Below are positions 40,446 through 53,546 of a DNA stretch of 64,000 nucleotides, piece after piece. The DNA is taken from contig JBAIZL010000008.1 of NCBI GenBank assembly GCA_036971475.1, positions 3,384,501-3,448,500 on the forward strand. Reading direction: 5' to 3'. This DNA is from Prosapia bicincta. Its lineage: Eukaryota > Arthropoda > Insecta > Hemiptera > Cercopidae. The position numbers were made by a program, and so were the translations under genes. The notes under the pieces are model-generated. The model searched no databases, was not told where the DNA came from, and saw nothing but the letters and a program-made list of their open reading frames with translations. The stretch's first letter is position 1, and each line of letters starts with the position of its first letter.

Positions 40446-41009
40446 GCGAGGAACCTATATCAATAAATTAACATGCTTTTACATTTTTTAACCAGTAAAG
40501 ATCTGGAGAACAAACAGAGAAGTCACCGTTCAGTCTTTGCGACTGACACATTTTTATAGCGAAAATAATCCCATCACCTCGTAACGGATTTCAACCGTAC
40601 AAACGCGACGTTATAGTAAAAATATAGGTCAGCAACGAACTGGGTACAGAATATAATACACACATTCTCTAGGTAAACAACGGTTTTTACATTACCCCCC
40701 AACATGTCCGAACAGGCTTCTAATTACATCACACAACAGCCAACACCCATATCACCAACCAACCCATACTACCTCACCTAACGGTCTTTAACGGAAAATT
40801 AACGTATTTCTAAAAAAAACACCTGCCACATACACACACGCACAACCGCGCACAACAGCGCACATTCCAGACCTCATACCATTCACCTCACCCTCCAATA
40901 ATCGCTGAAACCAACCCCTCATACCCCACCTAACCGTTTCTAACGGAAAATTAACGTATTTTTCATCAAAACCGCCTGTTGGGCTGAAACTGTGGTTTTG
41001 ACATCTACT
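40446..41009 (-). repeat. Polinton right terminal inverted repeat
   Basis: The inverted copy of 20354-20917, ending in CATCTACT. It is followed by gacttc (41010-41015). Confidence 0.95.
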
Positions 41010-41015
41010 GACTTC
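41010..41015. repeat. 6-bp target site duplication of the Polinton (right)
   Basis: gacttc, identical to 20348-20353. Confidence 0.95.
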
Positions 41016-41699
41016 AAAATATTTTTGTATACAAATAGTACCTCAAAATGGATCAAATAATATTTATTAACACCCTTCAGTTTACGGTATACTCGATTTG
41101 TATGAAAACTTGCTTAAAATTTTAATATTTGAAGTACTTTGATAGTATGAAATTAATATGAATTTAAAGCTATAACTTTTCTGGAGAAAATTTATGTACC
41201 TACAACCTCCAAATCCCCTTCCCTGAGTCTTTTCCTCATCTAAACTCTCAAATAGCAGAATCTCTACAATAAGAGATTACAGAATAATATAATACATATC
41301 AATGACTTAAAAGCAAAAACTTCATCACATTTGACGTAGGATGTAATTTATCACCCTAAGTAAAGGCTTGGTGCATATACTAATTTTTGTGTGGGATCTG
41401 TAGGTTCAATGTGACAGCTGAATATGAATAAATGTGATACTGTATTATTTTTTAAGCCGTATCAAGCCATTACGGATAAAATGATTCATGATCGTTTAGT
41501 ATGCATCGTACTGATTCATTAATATGAATCAATAAACTTTACACAAAAATGTTCATATACATTTAATATCAAGCTCAATATACAAAAGATCAAAATAACT
41601 ATAATATTAAATTTTTATATTTGTGATTTCATCTTCACCTGAACTACTAGTTTTCACTAAAACACTTGTAAATATTTTACAAACTTGCCTATACAAACC
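41016..41699. other. AT-rich host DNA, no gene seen
   Basis: Right flank of the Polinton insertion. No supported feature. Confidence 0.4.
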
Positions 41700-42840
41700 T
41701 ACTTATATTTGTTGAGGAGGGCCGTTTCGGGAGATGTGTTCCATTGTCAACTCAGACCGTAACTGATCTCAAGGTTTTCATAGGTTAGAGGGGATATTAT
41801 GGGTGGTGTATTTTGTGAGCATTAGGAGTTATGATGTCAAAAATTGTGTGTGAGTTATAATGTAATTGTGTGTTAAGTATATGTGTAGGGTGTAGTTTGT
41901 AATATCTGTATATTTCATATTGTTCAGTTGTGTAGCGTTGGTTATTTCTGTGTTGTTTATGAAGAATTTGTAGGTTGGATGCTATGTCTATGTGGTCATG
42001 ATTTGTGGACTTGAGATAATCAGTGAAGTTTGATTGGTAATTATTGATTGTTAGTGTGTTTATATGTTTTTGGTAGCGAGTGCAGAAAGACCTCCCTGTC
42101 TGGCCTATGTAAAAACTGGGGCATAAACTGCAAGTTAGTTTGTAAACTCCAGCTGTGTTGTAAATGTTGTTGATTTTGTTGTTGAGTTTAAATTGTTTAT
42201 TGAGAGTGCTGTGTGTGGAGTAGGCTATTGTGTAATTGTATTTTCGTAGTGTGTTGGTTAGATTGTGGGTTTTGGATGATCTGTATGGTATTGTTGAGTA
42301 TTTTATGGGTTTGTCGTGTTGTGTGTTTGTATTTGGGTTATTGGGTTTTTTTCTAGGCGAATGTAATTTGTCAATCGTTATTGGGTTGTATCCATTATTT
42401 TTAACCATGGTGTTGTAAGCGGCTGGTTTATGTTGGTGTGAGTGGTTTGAGGAGATGTGAATGGTAGTATTGATGCTGGTGGGTTTTCGGTATATGTTGA
42501 ATTTATGTATTTGTTTGTCTGTAGGTTTAATTGTAAGGTCCAGGAAATTAAGTAGTGTGGGATTATGAGTTTTGTTTTGTTGATTGCTTCTTTGATTTGA
42601 GCGTTGTATTTTGTTGTTGGGACTTCTTTTAGTATAGTGATGTTGTTATTTTGAATGAAAGTGTGTACTTTTTTGTTGAGGTCATTATTTTTTAATAATT
42701 ACGGTTATGTTGCCTTTATCAGCTTTGGTTATGGTTAAATTTTCTTTTTTATTTTCTTATTGATGGATTTTGGCTATTTTAAATTCTTGGGGTGTTTATT
42801 TTAGGGGAGTTAATTCGGGTTATTTAAACTCTAATATTAG
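41700..42840 (-). mobile_element. Penelope-like retroelement relic
   Basis: On the minus strand, from about 42735 downward, pieces read ITKADKGN (N-terminal RT region), HTFIQNNNITILKE…TTKYNAQIKEAI, then LLNFLDLTIKP and KFNIYRKPTS…NTTIHISSNHSHQHKPAAYN, and then the GIY-YIG endonuclease. The first pieces normally lie hundreds of residues before the later ones, so the RT core is deleted around 42565. The 3' tail contains cagttacggtctgagttgac on the minus strand, as in the fragments left of the Polinton. Confidence 0.8.
41797..42408 (-). pseudogene. GIY-YIG endonuclease part of Penelope-like element
   Basis: 203 codons remain open. AGVYKLTCSLCPSFYIGQTG and RSFCTRYQKH form the GIY-YIG-type nuclease core used by Penelope-like elements to nick their target. 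It is followed by ILHKQHRN and EQYEIYRYYKLHPTHILNTQL. The upstream RT lacks its centre, so the copy is inactive even though this piece is open. The Met chosen is only the first in the remnant. Confidence 0.75.
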
Positions 42841-45800
42841 ATCTTGAAAACACAGTCCAACATAATACACCAGAAGAACAACAAGATGCAATCAGACACA
42901 AAATAATGGATATATTGGAGTACAACTCAAAAATTTAAAATGTAAATAATTCATTGATACTAGGTCCTACATATCGTAGATCTTCAAATCAATTTATTGT
43001 AAACTCACTAAAACAGAAATTACATAGATTTTGTTGTCTTACACTTTAAAATTAGTGATACAGTATTAGCTTTTCTTAGAGCTTATAATTTAGTATTTAA
43101 AAAAAAAAAAACTTCCAGAAATAAAATCTTTTGGGACAGACTAGGGGATGGATAATCATTAGTGTCTGTAACTTTCTTTAATTATAAGTTCTTGGAAATT
43201 GTAATACTACTGTTTCAATATAACAGTAATTAATTAATTATTAACAAAGATATAGGCCTAACCATTAGAAATTTTCTTGTTGGAATTGTTTAAAAAAATA
43301 TGAGATTAATTGTTATTACTAACATGCAAAAGAAGGTTGATGGTTCATATAGACAAAAACCATAATGGCAAGTTTTTAAAGTAATTTGCTTATAGTTAAT
43401 GATTTTGATTGCTGTTGGCTTATCAGGTTTACTAAAATATGTCAATTACAAATTTTTAATAGTGTCACTCAAGGACGTTTTCCTTCAGACGATAGTTAAA
43501 CCGTGAAGGAAAAGAGGCAAGGTAAGTTGCTGAAATGTAAATAAACACTGTCAAGGAATTTTTGCGGAGGTTTGCCAATTTGGAGACGACCCAACCTCTG
43601 ACCGGGCCGATCTGTCCTCATTTGTCCATGTTATGGTTTTGGTTAGCTTTTGCAAGTGAAGTCGGTAAACGGTTATTGTGTAGGGTGTAGCGAAACTGGT
43701 GATCAAAGTGTGTACTAAGCTAGTAGGTTAGTTTAGTTCACAGGGCAGTCGCTCCCGGAGACGTCTGTCCATGTTCGTGTTTAACCGAGGATTTAGTGCT
43801 GTTTATTACTAAAGGATTCTTGTCGTAAGTTGAAAATTATTTTTGTTCTACTCACATTGTACAGAAGCAACAGGATTGTAGTTTAAATGGGGTGAAACAA
43901 TTGTAGATATGAAAATATAGATAAACCTTTTATATTAATACAAAATTAATTTCTTATTTCAGTAATATTAGTCTTAAAAGGCCTTCGTACTCTTACAGAT
44001 AGATATTTTTAAAGAAATGTATACAAAAATATTGAATTAAATAGTACTTGCTTAGTCAATAGTAGTTTATTTAGTATAGGTTATATGTTAATGGGAGTTT
44101 GATTTCGCCGACTAAACAGTAAACTTTAAATTAATAAATAAGTGAGAAATAACATTTAAATCTCTCTTTCGCGCGCGTATGTGCGTATATATATATAGTA
44201 TGTATGTATAAAATATATCAGTAGTAATAGCTTACTTACCTACCTATCGAGTAAGTCTGTTCACTTTAAAATAATAATAACTACTTGATGCAATTAAATT
44301 GAGTTGCCTTTATGGTGAACACCGATTAAAATAAAACTAATTCCAAATTGAAAAACTATTAAAAACTATTAAAAACATTGTAAGCAAACATAGAAAAGAA
44401 GTTTCCTTACTAAGTGAATTTTTTCGCAAAAAACCTTTTGCTCCTCGGTATCATATTTAATTTTTCAGATTTGATGTCAGTTAAAGGGATATTGTCATAA
44501 TTTGATCATAAATTGTTAATTTTATTGCATGGTGTATATTGTGGTAAATACTAAAGTGGAATTTCTAAATGCCCGACTATAAAATTGTTTTCTAATAACA
44601 TAAAATAATTTTGACAGACTAAAATTTGTACAGATTTCTATTGCATTTAAACTAAAAATAATATTAACTGATGATAACTTATTGTGAACAACAGGCTGTT
44701 TACCTAGTGCGTTGATTTTATATCATCTGATCAAAAATTAGTTTTATAACAGCATAGCCTATTAAAACCAGTTTCATTTTTTATAAAATAAAAAGTGCGT
44801 ATAACACTTGCAAAACAATAAAAGATATTAGAGTTTTCTACGTTTTATAATAATTAATCTGTTGTGCCGAAAATTGATACAACTTCATCTTATGTTGTTA
44901 TGACTACTGATATTCATTATTTATTTAATTGGTAATTTTGTTGCTTTTGTAAAACTCCAATTTAACAATCACCTGTAGAGTCTGACCACTAGTGGCCTAA
45001 ACTTTTAATGTTTTTAAAGCGCAACTGGTAAAAATTAGGCATTGCCGACTCTATTTTAAATTTAAATTTGATGTTTTTGTAGAGCTTTTATTTTATAATT
45101 GTGTGGAGTGGCGTAGCCAGAGGAGGACACAGGAGACACGTATCCCCTCCAAAGTAATTAATTTTAGGAAAAAATATTACCCTATAAAACAGCGCTAGGA
45201 TTTTAGCGAAACACCTTCTCGATGAACCAACAATTGTATAATTTTAAGTGCCAAAATAGCATAAAATATGATTTCTAGAGATAAAAATGTCAAAAATTTC
45301 CCTGGGAGGGCTCCAACCCTTGACACATACTGATTGTGTGAATTTTACGTTTTGATGCCATACGTTTTCGTGTATGACAGTTGTCATTAAGTTATGTTAA
45401 CAAAGTTGTTATGAAGAATAGTAGCCTGTGGTTTATACGATTCGAGAGTGTTGTCTCGTCGTAGAGCGGTTTATTCTTACTTATTAAAATCGGTATTGTT
45501 ATTTAAAAAAAAAAAACAATTTATCGAAAATTAATTAACATTTATAACAAATTAACCAAATATAACATTTCAGAATAATAATTTAGATAGAACAAATTGG
45601 GTGAGATAGTCCTAACTTTCCATAGGACAGTGGGCCACAATGCATTTAAGTAGATTACCGCGTACAACGTATTAGATTAACTTATCTTAGCAGTTGTAAT
45701 AAAATTCAAAAGTAATCAAATATAACAGTTTTTCAAAAATAACTATTATTAGTAAGTAGAAACTTTTTTTTAACATTTTACATCACAAAATGTAACAAAT

Positions 45801-46688
45801 ATTTCAACTGTAAATGGTCTCTTAATGAAGTAAAGAATACAAAAGTTATTTGGTTGAAAAAACAATAAACATTTACCTCATTTTTAAAAGTGGTTTTTGA
45901 GTACTAGTGTTGATCAGCCTAAATTCAGGGACTTAGTTTTTTTTACTTAGTGAATTTTTTCATTTTTAACATAAAATTGTGCGTACAGAGGTATGAAATT
46001 TAATTGAATTGTGTCTGAAAATAACAATGTTGTGTTCGTTGTAGAGCCAAGTTTACTGAAAGGCTATGTTACGGGACTGGGGATTGAAAATTTGTCCGTA
46101 AAATATAGGGTTAAGAAAATTGGAGGTGTCGGGGAGAGTTTTTACTGTCAGTAGGTAGCGGATATGGAGAACGTATGAACTTAGGTGCTTTAGCGAATTT
46201 AATAAAGAGTTTTTTTTTTTGTACGAAAACATCTCTTCGCAAAAACATTTTAAACCAAAACTGAAAATCACGAAGCAACAAGCAATGGAATTAACTTGTA
46301 GTATTTGTAATAAAGATTTTTGTATTGTGGTTTTATTTAGTTAGTTAAAAAATTTGTCCACAGTGCTCAACAAATTTATTAAAGCTATGGAATGTCATAT
46401 GTGGTGGCTACTCGCGCAAGTAGCTCTCAGTGAGTGACCCACGTGACTTCAAAATCGCCCACTGGAGACTAACCAAGATTAAACACCAAACTCAATGCGT
46501 GGTCGTCGGACCGACTCACAGGGGTCTCGCGTGACACTTTCATCAAAGTAAGCTAACTCAATTCTGTTCGTAGGAATTCTCCATGTGACAGATTATAGAA
46601 TTGTTGGGGAAAGACTGGATCAGGTCTGAGTTTTTCATTTTTAAATATGTTACTTAAAAATACATTCTAAACTAGAAAAAAATATTTC
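42841..46688. other. gene-poor AT-rich DNA
   Basis: No complete gene. A GC-richer patch at 43500-43830 holds two good splice-donor words (caaggtaagttg at 43515-43526, cgtaagttga near 43825) and might be an untranslated first exon. A transposon-end-like phrase ggcgtagccagagg lies at 45111-45124 without a visible partner. Confidence 0.35.
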
Positions 46689-46702
46689 AATTGTCACAAA
46701 CT
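46689..46702. repeat. 14-bp target site duplication of LINE (3' side)
   Basis: aattgtcacaaact is repeated exactly at 49328-49341. Confidence 0.85.
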
Positions 46703-49327
46703 TACTTACTTACTTACTAGCCATCGCCCACCCTTGGCTGTTGAGCCATTTGGTGACGCGCTGACCAGTATAGACGAACCAGTGGTTCATCATCATCTAC
46801 GGAATGGTCGAGCGCATTGCACTTCATCAGATGATCCGCATCCATCGTATCGTGTCTACAGAGAGGGCATTCCGGTGTTGGGAGAACACCGATGTGATGT
46901 AGATGGGCGGCCAGGTAGTCATGGCCGGTTTGCATTCTGAACTTGGCAACGCCTACAGCTCGTGGAAGTCTGTGATCGATGGGCCCTGTGGTGACTAGGT
47001 TTTCTCATTTTCTTCCTGCTGATTGCTGTGTGAGGAGCAGTTTGCTGGCCCGGTCGATAGTTGCATTGATGAGGGCTTTCGTGCTTTGCAACGAAGGCAT
47101 GCAAATGGGTTGTGCCATGGATGTGCCTTTTTTGGCCAGAAAGTCTGCCCTCTTATTTCCATAGATGCCAACATGGCTTGGGATCCATTGTGTAGCTATA
47201 AGCCAACCCCCATTCGCCAGGACTTCCAGGGCGTTTCTTGTTTCCATTGTTCTTTTGCAATCTGTATCTGTATTAGTTTCGGATAGCCGCTTGTGAATCG
47301 ACGAAGAAAACCGTCTGTGTAGGGGCTATTTTGTTTAGTTCGGCTGCTGCTGCTTGTACTGCTGCATTTTTCATTCATCGTAGTTGGTCTGGGGAGTTCC
47401 CACTGCTAGGTATCCCTCAAAATTGCGACTGTAGTAGGCAGCTCCGGTTGCTCCTGTTTCCGGTATTGAATATCCATCCGTGTATATATGTAACCATTCT
47501 GGTTGTGGGTACTCTTCATTGATTTTATGCATGTCTGCTTGCCTCAGTTCTATGTCCAGGGATGCTGATTTCGACTGACTGTGGTTCTTCAATCTACAAT
47601 TAGCTTTTGGTAAACTGTGGAAAAACTCGCTGTAATCTGTAAGCAGTGCTTACTTCTATAAGGCTATTCCATACTTCAAGGCCACCCTCTCATAGGACGC
47701 CATTGGGGTTATTTGAGTCTTCAGTTGGGCCGTTTCTTGTCTGTAGTTTGTCCAATGAGTGTGTACTCCTCTGTGTCTCTGCCAGAATCGGAGAGATATT
47801 TTCCCTCTATGGTTTCCATTGAACTACACTTACTTTTGTGCCTCCATTGCTGCATTGGGTGTGGATTTAGGTGCACCCGTTATGATCCTTAACGCTGTGT
47901 TCTGCACGATGTCCAATTTACTGAGGGTGTTACGGTCGCTTGTGATGGTCACTTCACTTCCGTAGTCAAGGACAGGTCTGATATATGACTTATATGTAAT
48001 TATTAGGACATCCTGGCTGGCACCCAATGTTGTAGCTGTCAGTATTTTTGTTATTTTAGTTCTTTTTGTTGCTTTTTCCGCGCACTGTTCGACATGAGGA
48101 CCCCATGTCAACGTCTATCAAGTACTACACCCAGATATTTGGAGATACTACTTTCTTCCTACGGATCGCTTTTGTAATAAAAAGAGATGCGGGATACTTT
48201 GGTGGAAAGCGTGAACGGTTAAAAAATGGTTTTTGTGGAGCTAACCGTCATCGCATTATAACTGGTCCACATTTCCAACTTTCTGAGAGCGTCATTTAAT
48301 GCTGTTTCAAGTGCTAGGATACTGCTGCTTGTTGCCCACATAAGTAAGTCATCCGCATATAATAGTGCCTTGATTCCTGTCACTTCCTTAACGGCCTCAA
48401 GTACGTCATCAATCATGATGTTAAACAGCGTGCAGCTAAGCACAGCTCCTAGAGCGAGGCCTTGTTTTTGAATACGAAATCTCGACTTTCGGTTACTGTA
48501 TTGCACTCGAAATAGTCTTTGTGACAGCGACGATTTGATCCACCTAAAAAGGTTTCCGGATATGCCATTTGTTGACAATTTGTGTAAAGGTATTGGCCTC
48601 CACATGGTATCGTAGGCGGCCTTGAAATCCACTAGTACCGCCAGAGTAGACATCCTTTTGTAGTATCCATCTTTGACGTGTTGTGTAAAATTCATTACAT
48701 GGTCCATAGTACTACGGTGTCTTCAAAACCCGGCTTGAGCATTGTCAAGCATGCCTTTTTGTTCGATGTACTGATTAAGTCGGTGGACCACCATATTTTC
48801 TGCCACTTTACAGCTAGCGCTGGTTAGGGATATAGGCCTGTAACTTTCGGGTTGATCAGGGGGTTTTTCCTTTTTCAGAACAGGTAATATTTCGGCTTTT
48901 CTCCATTGCTGAGGTACATAATGTTTCCAGGTCAGGTTCACCAAGGCCAGAAAGGTTTTCTTGTCTTCGTCTCCCAAGTTGACAATGAATTCCGGATATA
49001 TCTTGTCAATACCTGCAGCTTTTTAAAGTTTGGTTTGTGCTAGAGCCAATTCCAGTTCGGTGATTGTAAAAGGTGATATGAAGAGTTAGTGTGTCTTCTC
49101 TTCGAGGCAAGATGGTATTGACGTTTTACGCAAAGTTTTAATGACGGTTTTATCCACACTTATGCGGCTGATTTTGGCGTAATGGTTACTTAGTGTATCT
49201 GCAGCTTCGTATGGGTCTGTGAAGGATTTACCTGAGTACTGTATAGGCTGTCGAATTTTTTTGGGTTCATGGTTATTTAGCCGAGATATATAACGACGGG
49301 CTTTGGTGCCATCCTTCCGGTAGTCTA
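46703..49327 (-). mobile_element. I/Jockey-group LINE, 5'-truncated
   Basis: 2,625 bp between exact 14-bp duplications. The minus-strand 3' end is a run of TAAG repeats (seen as ttacttacttac at 46703 onward), a simple-repeat tail as used by some I-group LINEs. The element begins abruptly just before the reverse-transcriptase domain, as expected after incomplete reverse transcription. No endonuclease domain or ORF1 is present. Confidence 0.85.
46717..49327 (-). pseudogene. LINE ORF2 remnant: reverse transcriptase, RNase H, zinc knuckle
   Basis: In broken frames the minus strand reads KAEILPVLKKEKPP and ESYRPISLTSASCKVAE (RT start), AVLVDFKAAYDTMWR (motif A), LALGAVLSCTLFNIMIDD, LLYADDLLMWATSS (catalytic YADD) and SYIRPVLDYGSE. 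An RNase H domain follows (HIYTDGYSIPETGATGAAYY, then WIPSHVGIYGNKRADFLAKK) and a C-terminal knuckle CPLCRHDTMDADHLMKC. At least five frameshifts or stops interrupt it. It is dead. Confidence 0.85.
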
Positions 49328-49341
49328 AATTGTCACAAACT
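49328..49341. repeat. 14-bp target site duplication of LINE (5' side)
   Basis: Same aattgtcacaaact as at 46689-46702. Confidence 0.85.
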
Positions 49342-49884
49342 ATAAATAGTGTTTAAAGCTTACATTGACTGTCGTTCTACAAGTATAATCTCTTGTTGGG
49401 TTATAAAAGATAGAGGCAAATTAAATTTCGTATGTAAGCTAACTGATTACTGAATTGAAAGAATGGCATCCATTTCCTTGGTCTTGTAACAACATACATA
49501 TGCCGACTATTTTATTAGTAAACTTAATTTTGTTTTAAGTTATTAATATCCAAACCTTTTCCAGCGTATTCTTTGTAACTATTGTATATTGCAATAATAT
49601 ATTACTTGTATAATTATATAGCAGCCTATAATATCGTACTTTAATTCATAATGATACATTGAAGTTTGTAATGTTACTAGGCCTACATTAGTTTATATTA
49701 TATTACTATGCAGCTGTTATAAGATATAGCTTACTTAAAAAGTCTCCGATTAGAACTGGTGAGGTTATAGAAAAACAAGTAATATCACATTTTTTTTAAT
49801 TCTCAAGTCAAAACCCACTTAAATCAACAAAGAAAAATTTTAATTTAATTTTTTTTTATTTTATGATTATAATTAATATAAATA
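49342..49884. other. AT-rich DNA, no gene seen
   Basis: No supported feature. Confidence 0.4.
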
Positions 49885-50195
49885 TGTGTGGCGAGCACAC
49901 CAAAATTAGTATGTAAACAGATAGTTATGTTTTACAGGTGTGTTGAAAATAGGGGGGCTAGGCACGGACTTTCAGAAACTTTTACTGCTATACCGAGGCG
50001 TACGTTCGCATAATCTCCTCGAAACCTTACTCCAGAACTTTTTTGGTAAACCCAGGCAACAGATGTTTGCCCCCCCCCCCCCCTATTGAGGGCTGAGACA
50101 AATGTTTCGTTTTTTCCTCATGCGTCAGCATTTTTTCAATACAACTGTAAAACCTAACTATCTGTTTGCATACTAATTTTGGTGTGGTCGCCACA
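49885..50195. mobile_element. small TA-flanked MITE with about 50-bp inverted repeats
   Basis: Left end (tggcgagcacaccaaaatta…gttttacag) and right end (ctgtaaaac…taattttggtgtggtcgcca) are inverted copies with few differences. TA stands outside both ends. The 311-bp body has a C run and no frame. Tc1/mariner-like mobilisation is inferred from the TA site. Confidence 0.7.
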
Positions 50196-50197
50196 TA

Positions 50198-51042
<845 letters not shown>

Positions 51043-51044
<2 letters not shown>

Positions 51045-53538
51045 ATGGAATATTACATTTCTATATATTATTATTGGAACTGGGAGGGGCCCTATAGAGG
51101 TAAAGGACTCAGCTGTATTCTTCGTACCATCTTCCTCCCTACAACAGGATTCGCTTAGTGTAAACCTACCTCTTTGGAGTAGCCAAGGACGGTTTGCTAA
51201 ATTCGTGATATCCTCTCAGATTCCTGTGACCTGTGATCAGCTCACCATGGCTTTCACTTAGGAAGAGAAGTTCTTTGCCCTATCTAACTCCAGAATATCC
51301 GCACCGAGCCTCGGTCGTGTTACAGAACAAGGATTCATTCCAAATTTAGACCTATTAGTAAACCAAAATTCACCACCTTTGAGTCAAATTTGCGCCCACG
51401 CCTCTTTTTCATCTTCTGTTGCGAGAGGCAGCATTTTATCCTGAGATCTCTTCAGTGTTTCTCCAAATATCAGTTTTTTCTCTGCTGCTACTTGTCTTCT
51501 AGTACTTGACACAACTCAGTCGGTATGTCGTTTCCATTGACTTCGATCGAGACAATGATTAATCTCGACATAATGATTACGGAATAGATCCATCTTCTCT
51601 GTTCGGGACTCAGTCCCCACCTCATACCTATTCAACATCTGTATTTTATTTTTCCTCCAGATGTCTACGCCAGCGTAATTTCTTCCTATCTAAAAGAACG
51701 GCCAGATACTAAGAACACTCCATGTAGATGGTCTTTGTCTTGTCCTCTCCAGCAATTTAATTTATATTGTCTGGTGAAAATGAGTGCCGCGTATTATACG
51801 ACTGGATGCGTAGGGTCGACTCTGCACTATTACCTTGAATGCTTCCTGAAGCACGACCCTAAGAACAACCTAATCAAAAGCCCTCCCCCCATGCATCCAG
51901 TCCAAGTCTATGGCAGCGAAGCTGCGTTCCTTGTCCTACGACTCCTTGTAGGTACTAAGCCTTGATCTGCTATGTTACACCCTCGAGCAACAGGTGAAAT
52001 AAAAATCCACCGCTGCAGAGTCCTGGATACCACGGTAAGACGACAAAAATACTTAGAGGTAGCGTCTAGTGGCCTTGAGAATCTTTTAAATACCCTCTTT
52101 GCTCTGAGGTCGGCGAATTAACATCAATCTGGATCGCATTACATCTTCAGATCGGGAATGCAAATACCCACCCAGACCACCATTCTGGATGAGAGGTTGC
52201 TTCTGGGTCATCCGCTAAGCAGAAGCCAGAGAATACCGAACACTTGCTAGCAAACGTTATTTCTTTCAAGCGTTTAACCTAATTTCTTAAATAGTCTAGT
52301 AATCTAGATTCACAGTATCTAAATTTAATGTTCATTGAGCTTCTTCGAATGTGTTTAAATTGAAAACAAATTGAATTCGCTTTATTTGTCAGCTTTATCT
52401 TAATTTCAAATTTCCTTTTATGGAAGGGGTAAAATGGATTTTATCAACATTTTTCTTGGAGCGTATAAATTAACTCCCAGGCCTCCAGATTATCAATACC
52501 TTCTCATAAGTAATTTCTGGTTACGCTACTAATAGGACATAATTTTAATATTTATGCCATTTAAAAATTGTCTGTGTTTGAAAAGTTTCGAAGATTTTGG
52601 CTTCTTCTTCAGTTACGTCAGTTATACCGATCGCAGCTGAACGTTTGTTAACCGCAGTCGATGAGAGCCAACTCGGACAATTATTGTTAACTTACTGATA
52701 TTAAAAGAAGGCTAGACCTTCTGACGGAGCGAGGCAAGACGTTAAAGCTCAGAATACTCTCTGCGTGCGTGTGTTTGTGTTTCCTTGCAGTTCATATAAA
52801 CTTAAGAAAATGAACCTATACGTTTGTTCTAACCTAATTTGAAAATAAATCAATTTACGAATACTGTAACTTTTGTTCGGTAATTGACCAGAATCGCAGC
52901 CACAAATTAAATGGGGATTTGATAAACGACGCATACTTCCGCTCAAGTGAAGCATACGGCCTGGCAGCCTGTAAATACCACTGGCCGCTCCGGAATCTGT
53001 AAGCTATGCTATAAATAAGCGAACAAGGGATCAGGCTTCCTCGTATGCCCATTGTATAAAGCTGTACTTCCTTGATCACTGTCCTATTTAGAAACAACTC
53101 ACAGATACAACAAGCTAACAGTTTATTTAGTTCTATCATAAACAAATATATGCATTCATTGTACCGAATTTATTTATTTATTTCTTGTTTAATACATTTT
53201 AAACACAGAGATAGTTCGAAAGGAATAGCAAATAACCTTCAAAGCTTTTAATTCCGTTTGAACTTATTCCATAATTAATAGTAGATAAAAAAAGGTTTTT
53301 GTGTTCAGTAGCCTACTATAAGATATTACACTTGTTTTAAGTTATAATTTTAATAGTATTGGTGGCATAGAAATCACAGAGAGAATATTTGTATATCAAT
53401 TTCATACGACATCATCAAAATTTCGAATCGTATATTCACTCTTTCTCCCTTCCCACTATATCATATTACATCTGTAAATAAAATGATAGGTTTTATTCTT
53501 ATAACTATCGGCTAGAAACACGTGATCGATTTTGTAAA
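51043..53538. other. mixed sequence, no recognised gene
   Basis: 51050-52250 is GC-richer and may be an old unrecognised transposon; no frame is conserved. 52600-52760 is also GC-richer. The remainder is AT-rich. Confidence 0.35.
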
Positions 53539-53546
53539 ACAGTACC
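53539..53546. repeat. 8-bp target site duplication (left) of unnamed element
   Basis: acagtacc, repeated exactly at 54367-54374. Confidence 0.8.

Larger units (their letters stand above)
20354..41009 (+). mobile_element. complete Polinton/Maverick (adintovirus-like) element, 20,656 bp
   Basis: It has 564-bp inverted ends, AG…CT termini and a 6-bp duplication. It encodes the full Polinton set: DNA polymerase B, retroviral-type integrase, FtsK/HerA ATPase, adenain-like protease, penton and double jelly-roll capsid protein. It also carries BIR, RING, PLA2 and fibre-like accessory genes. All core frames are uninterrupted, and the two ends show only one difference in the stretches I compared. Both facts point to a recent insertion. 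The element sits close to Penelope fragments on both sides. Virion formation by Polintons is inferred from gene content in the literature; nothing here shows expression. Confidence 0.97.

Noticed and set aside
45111..45330. transposon ending ggcgtagccagagg
   Set aside because: No matching inverted end or target duplication found nearby.
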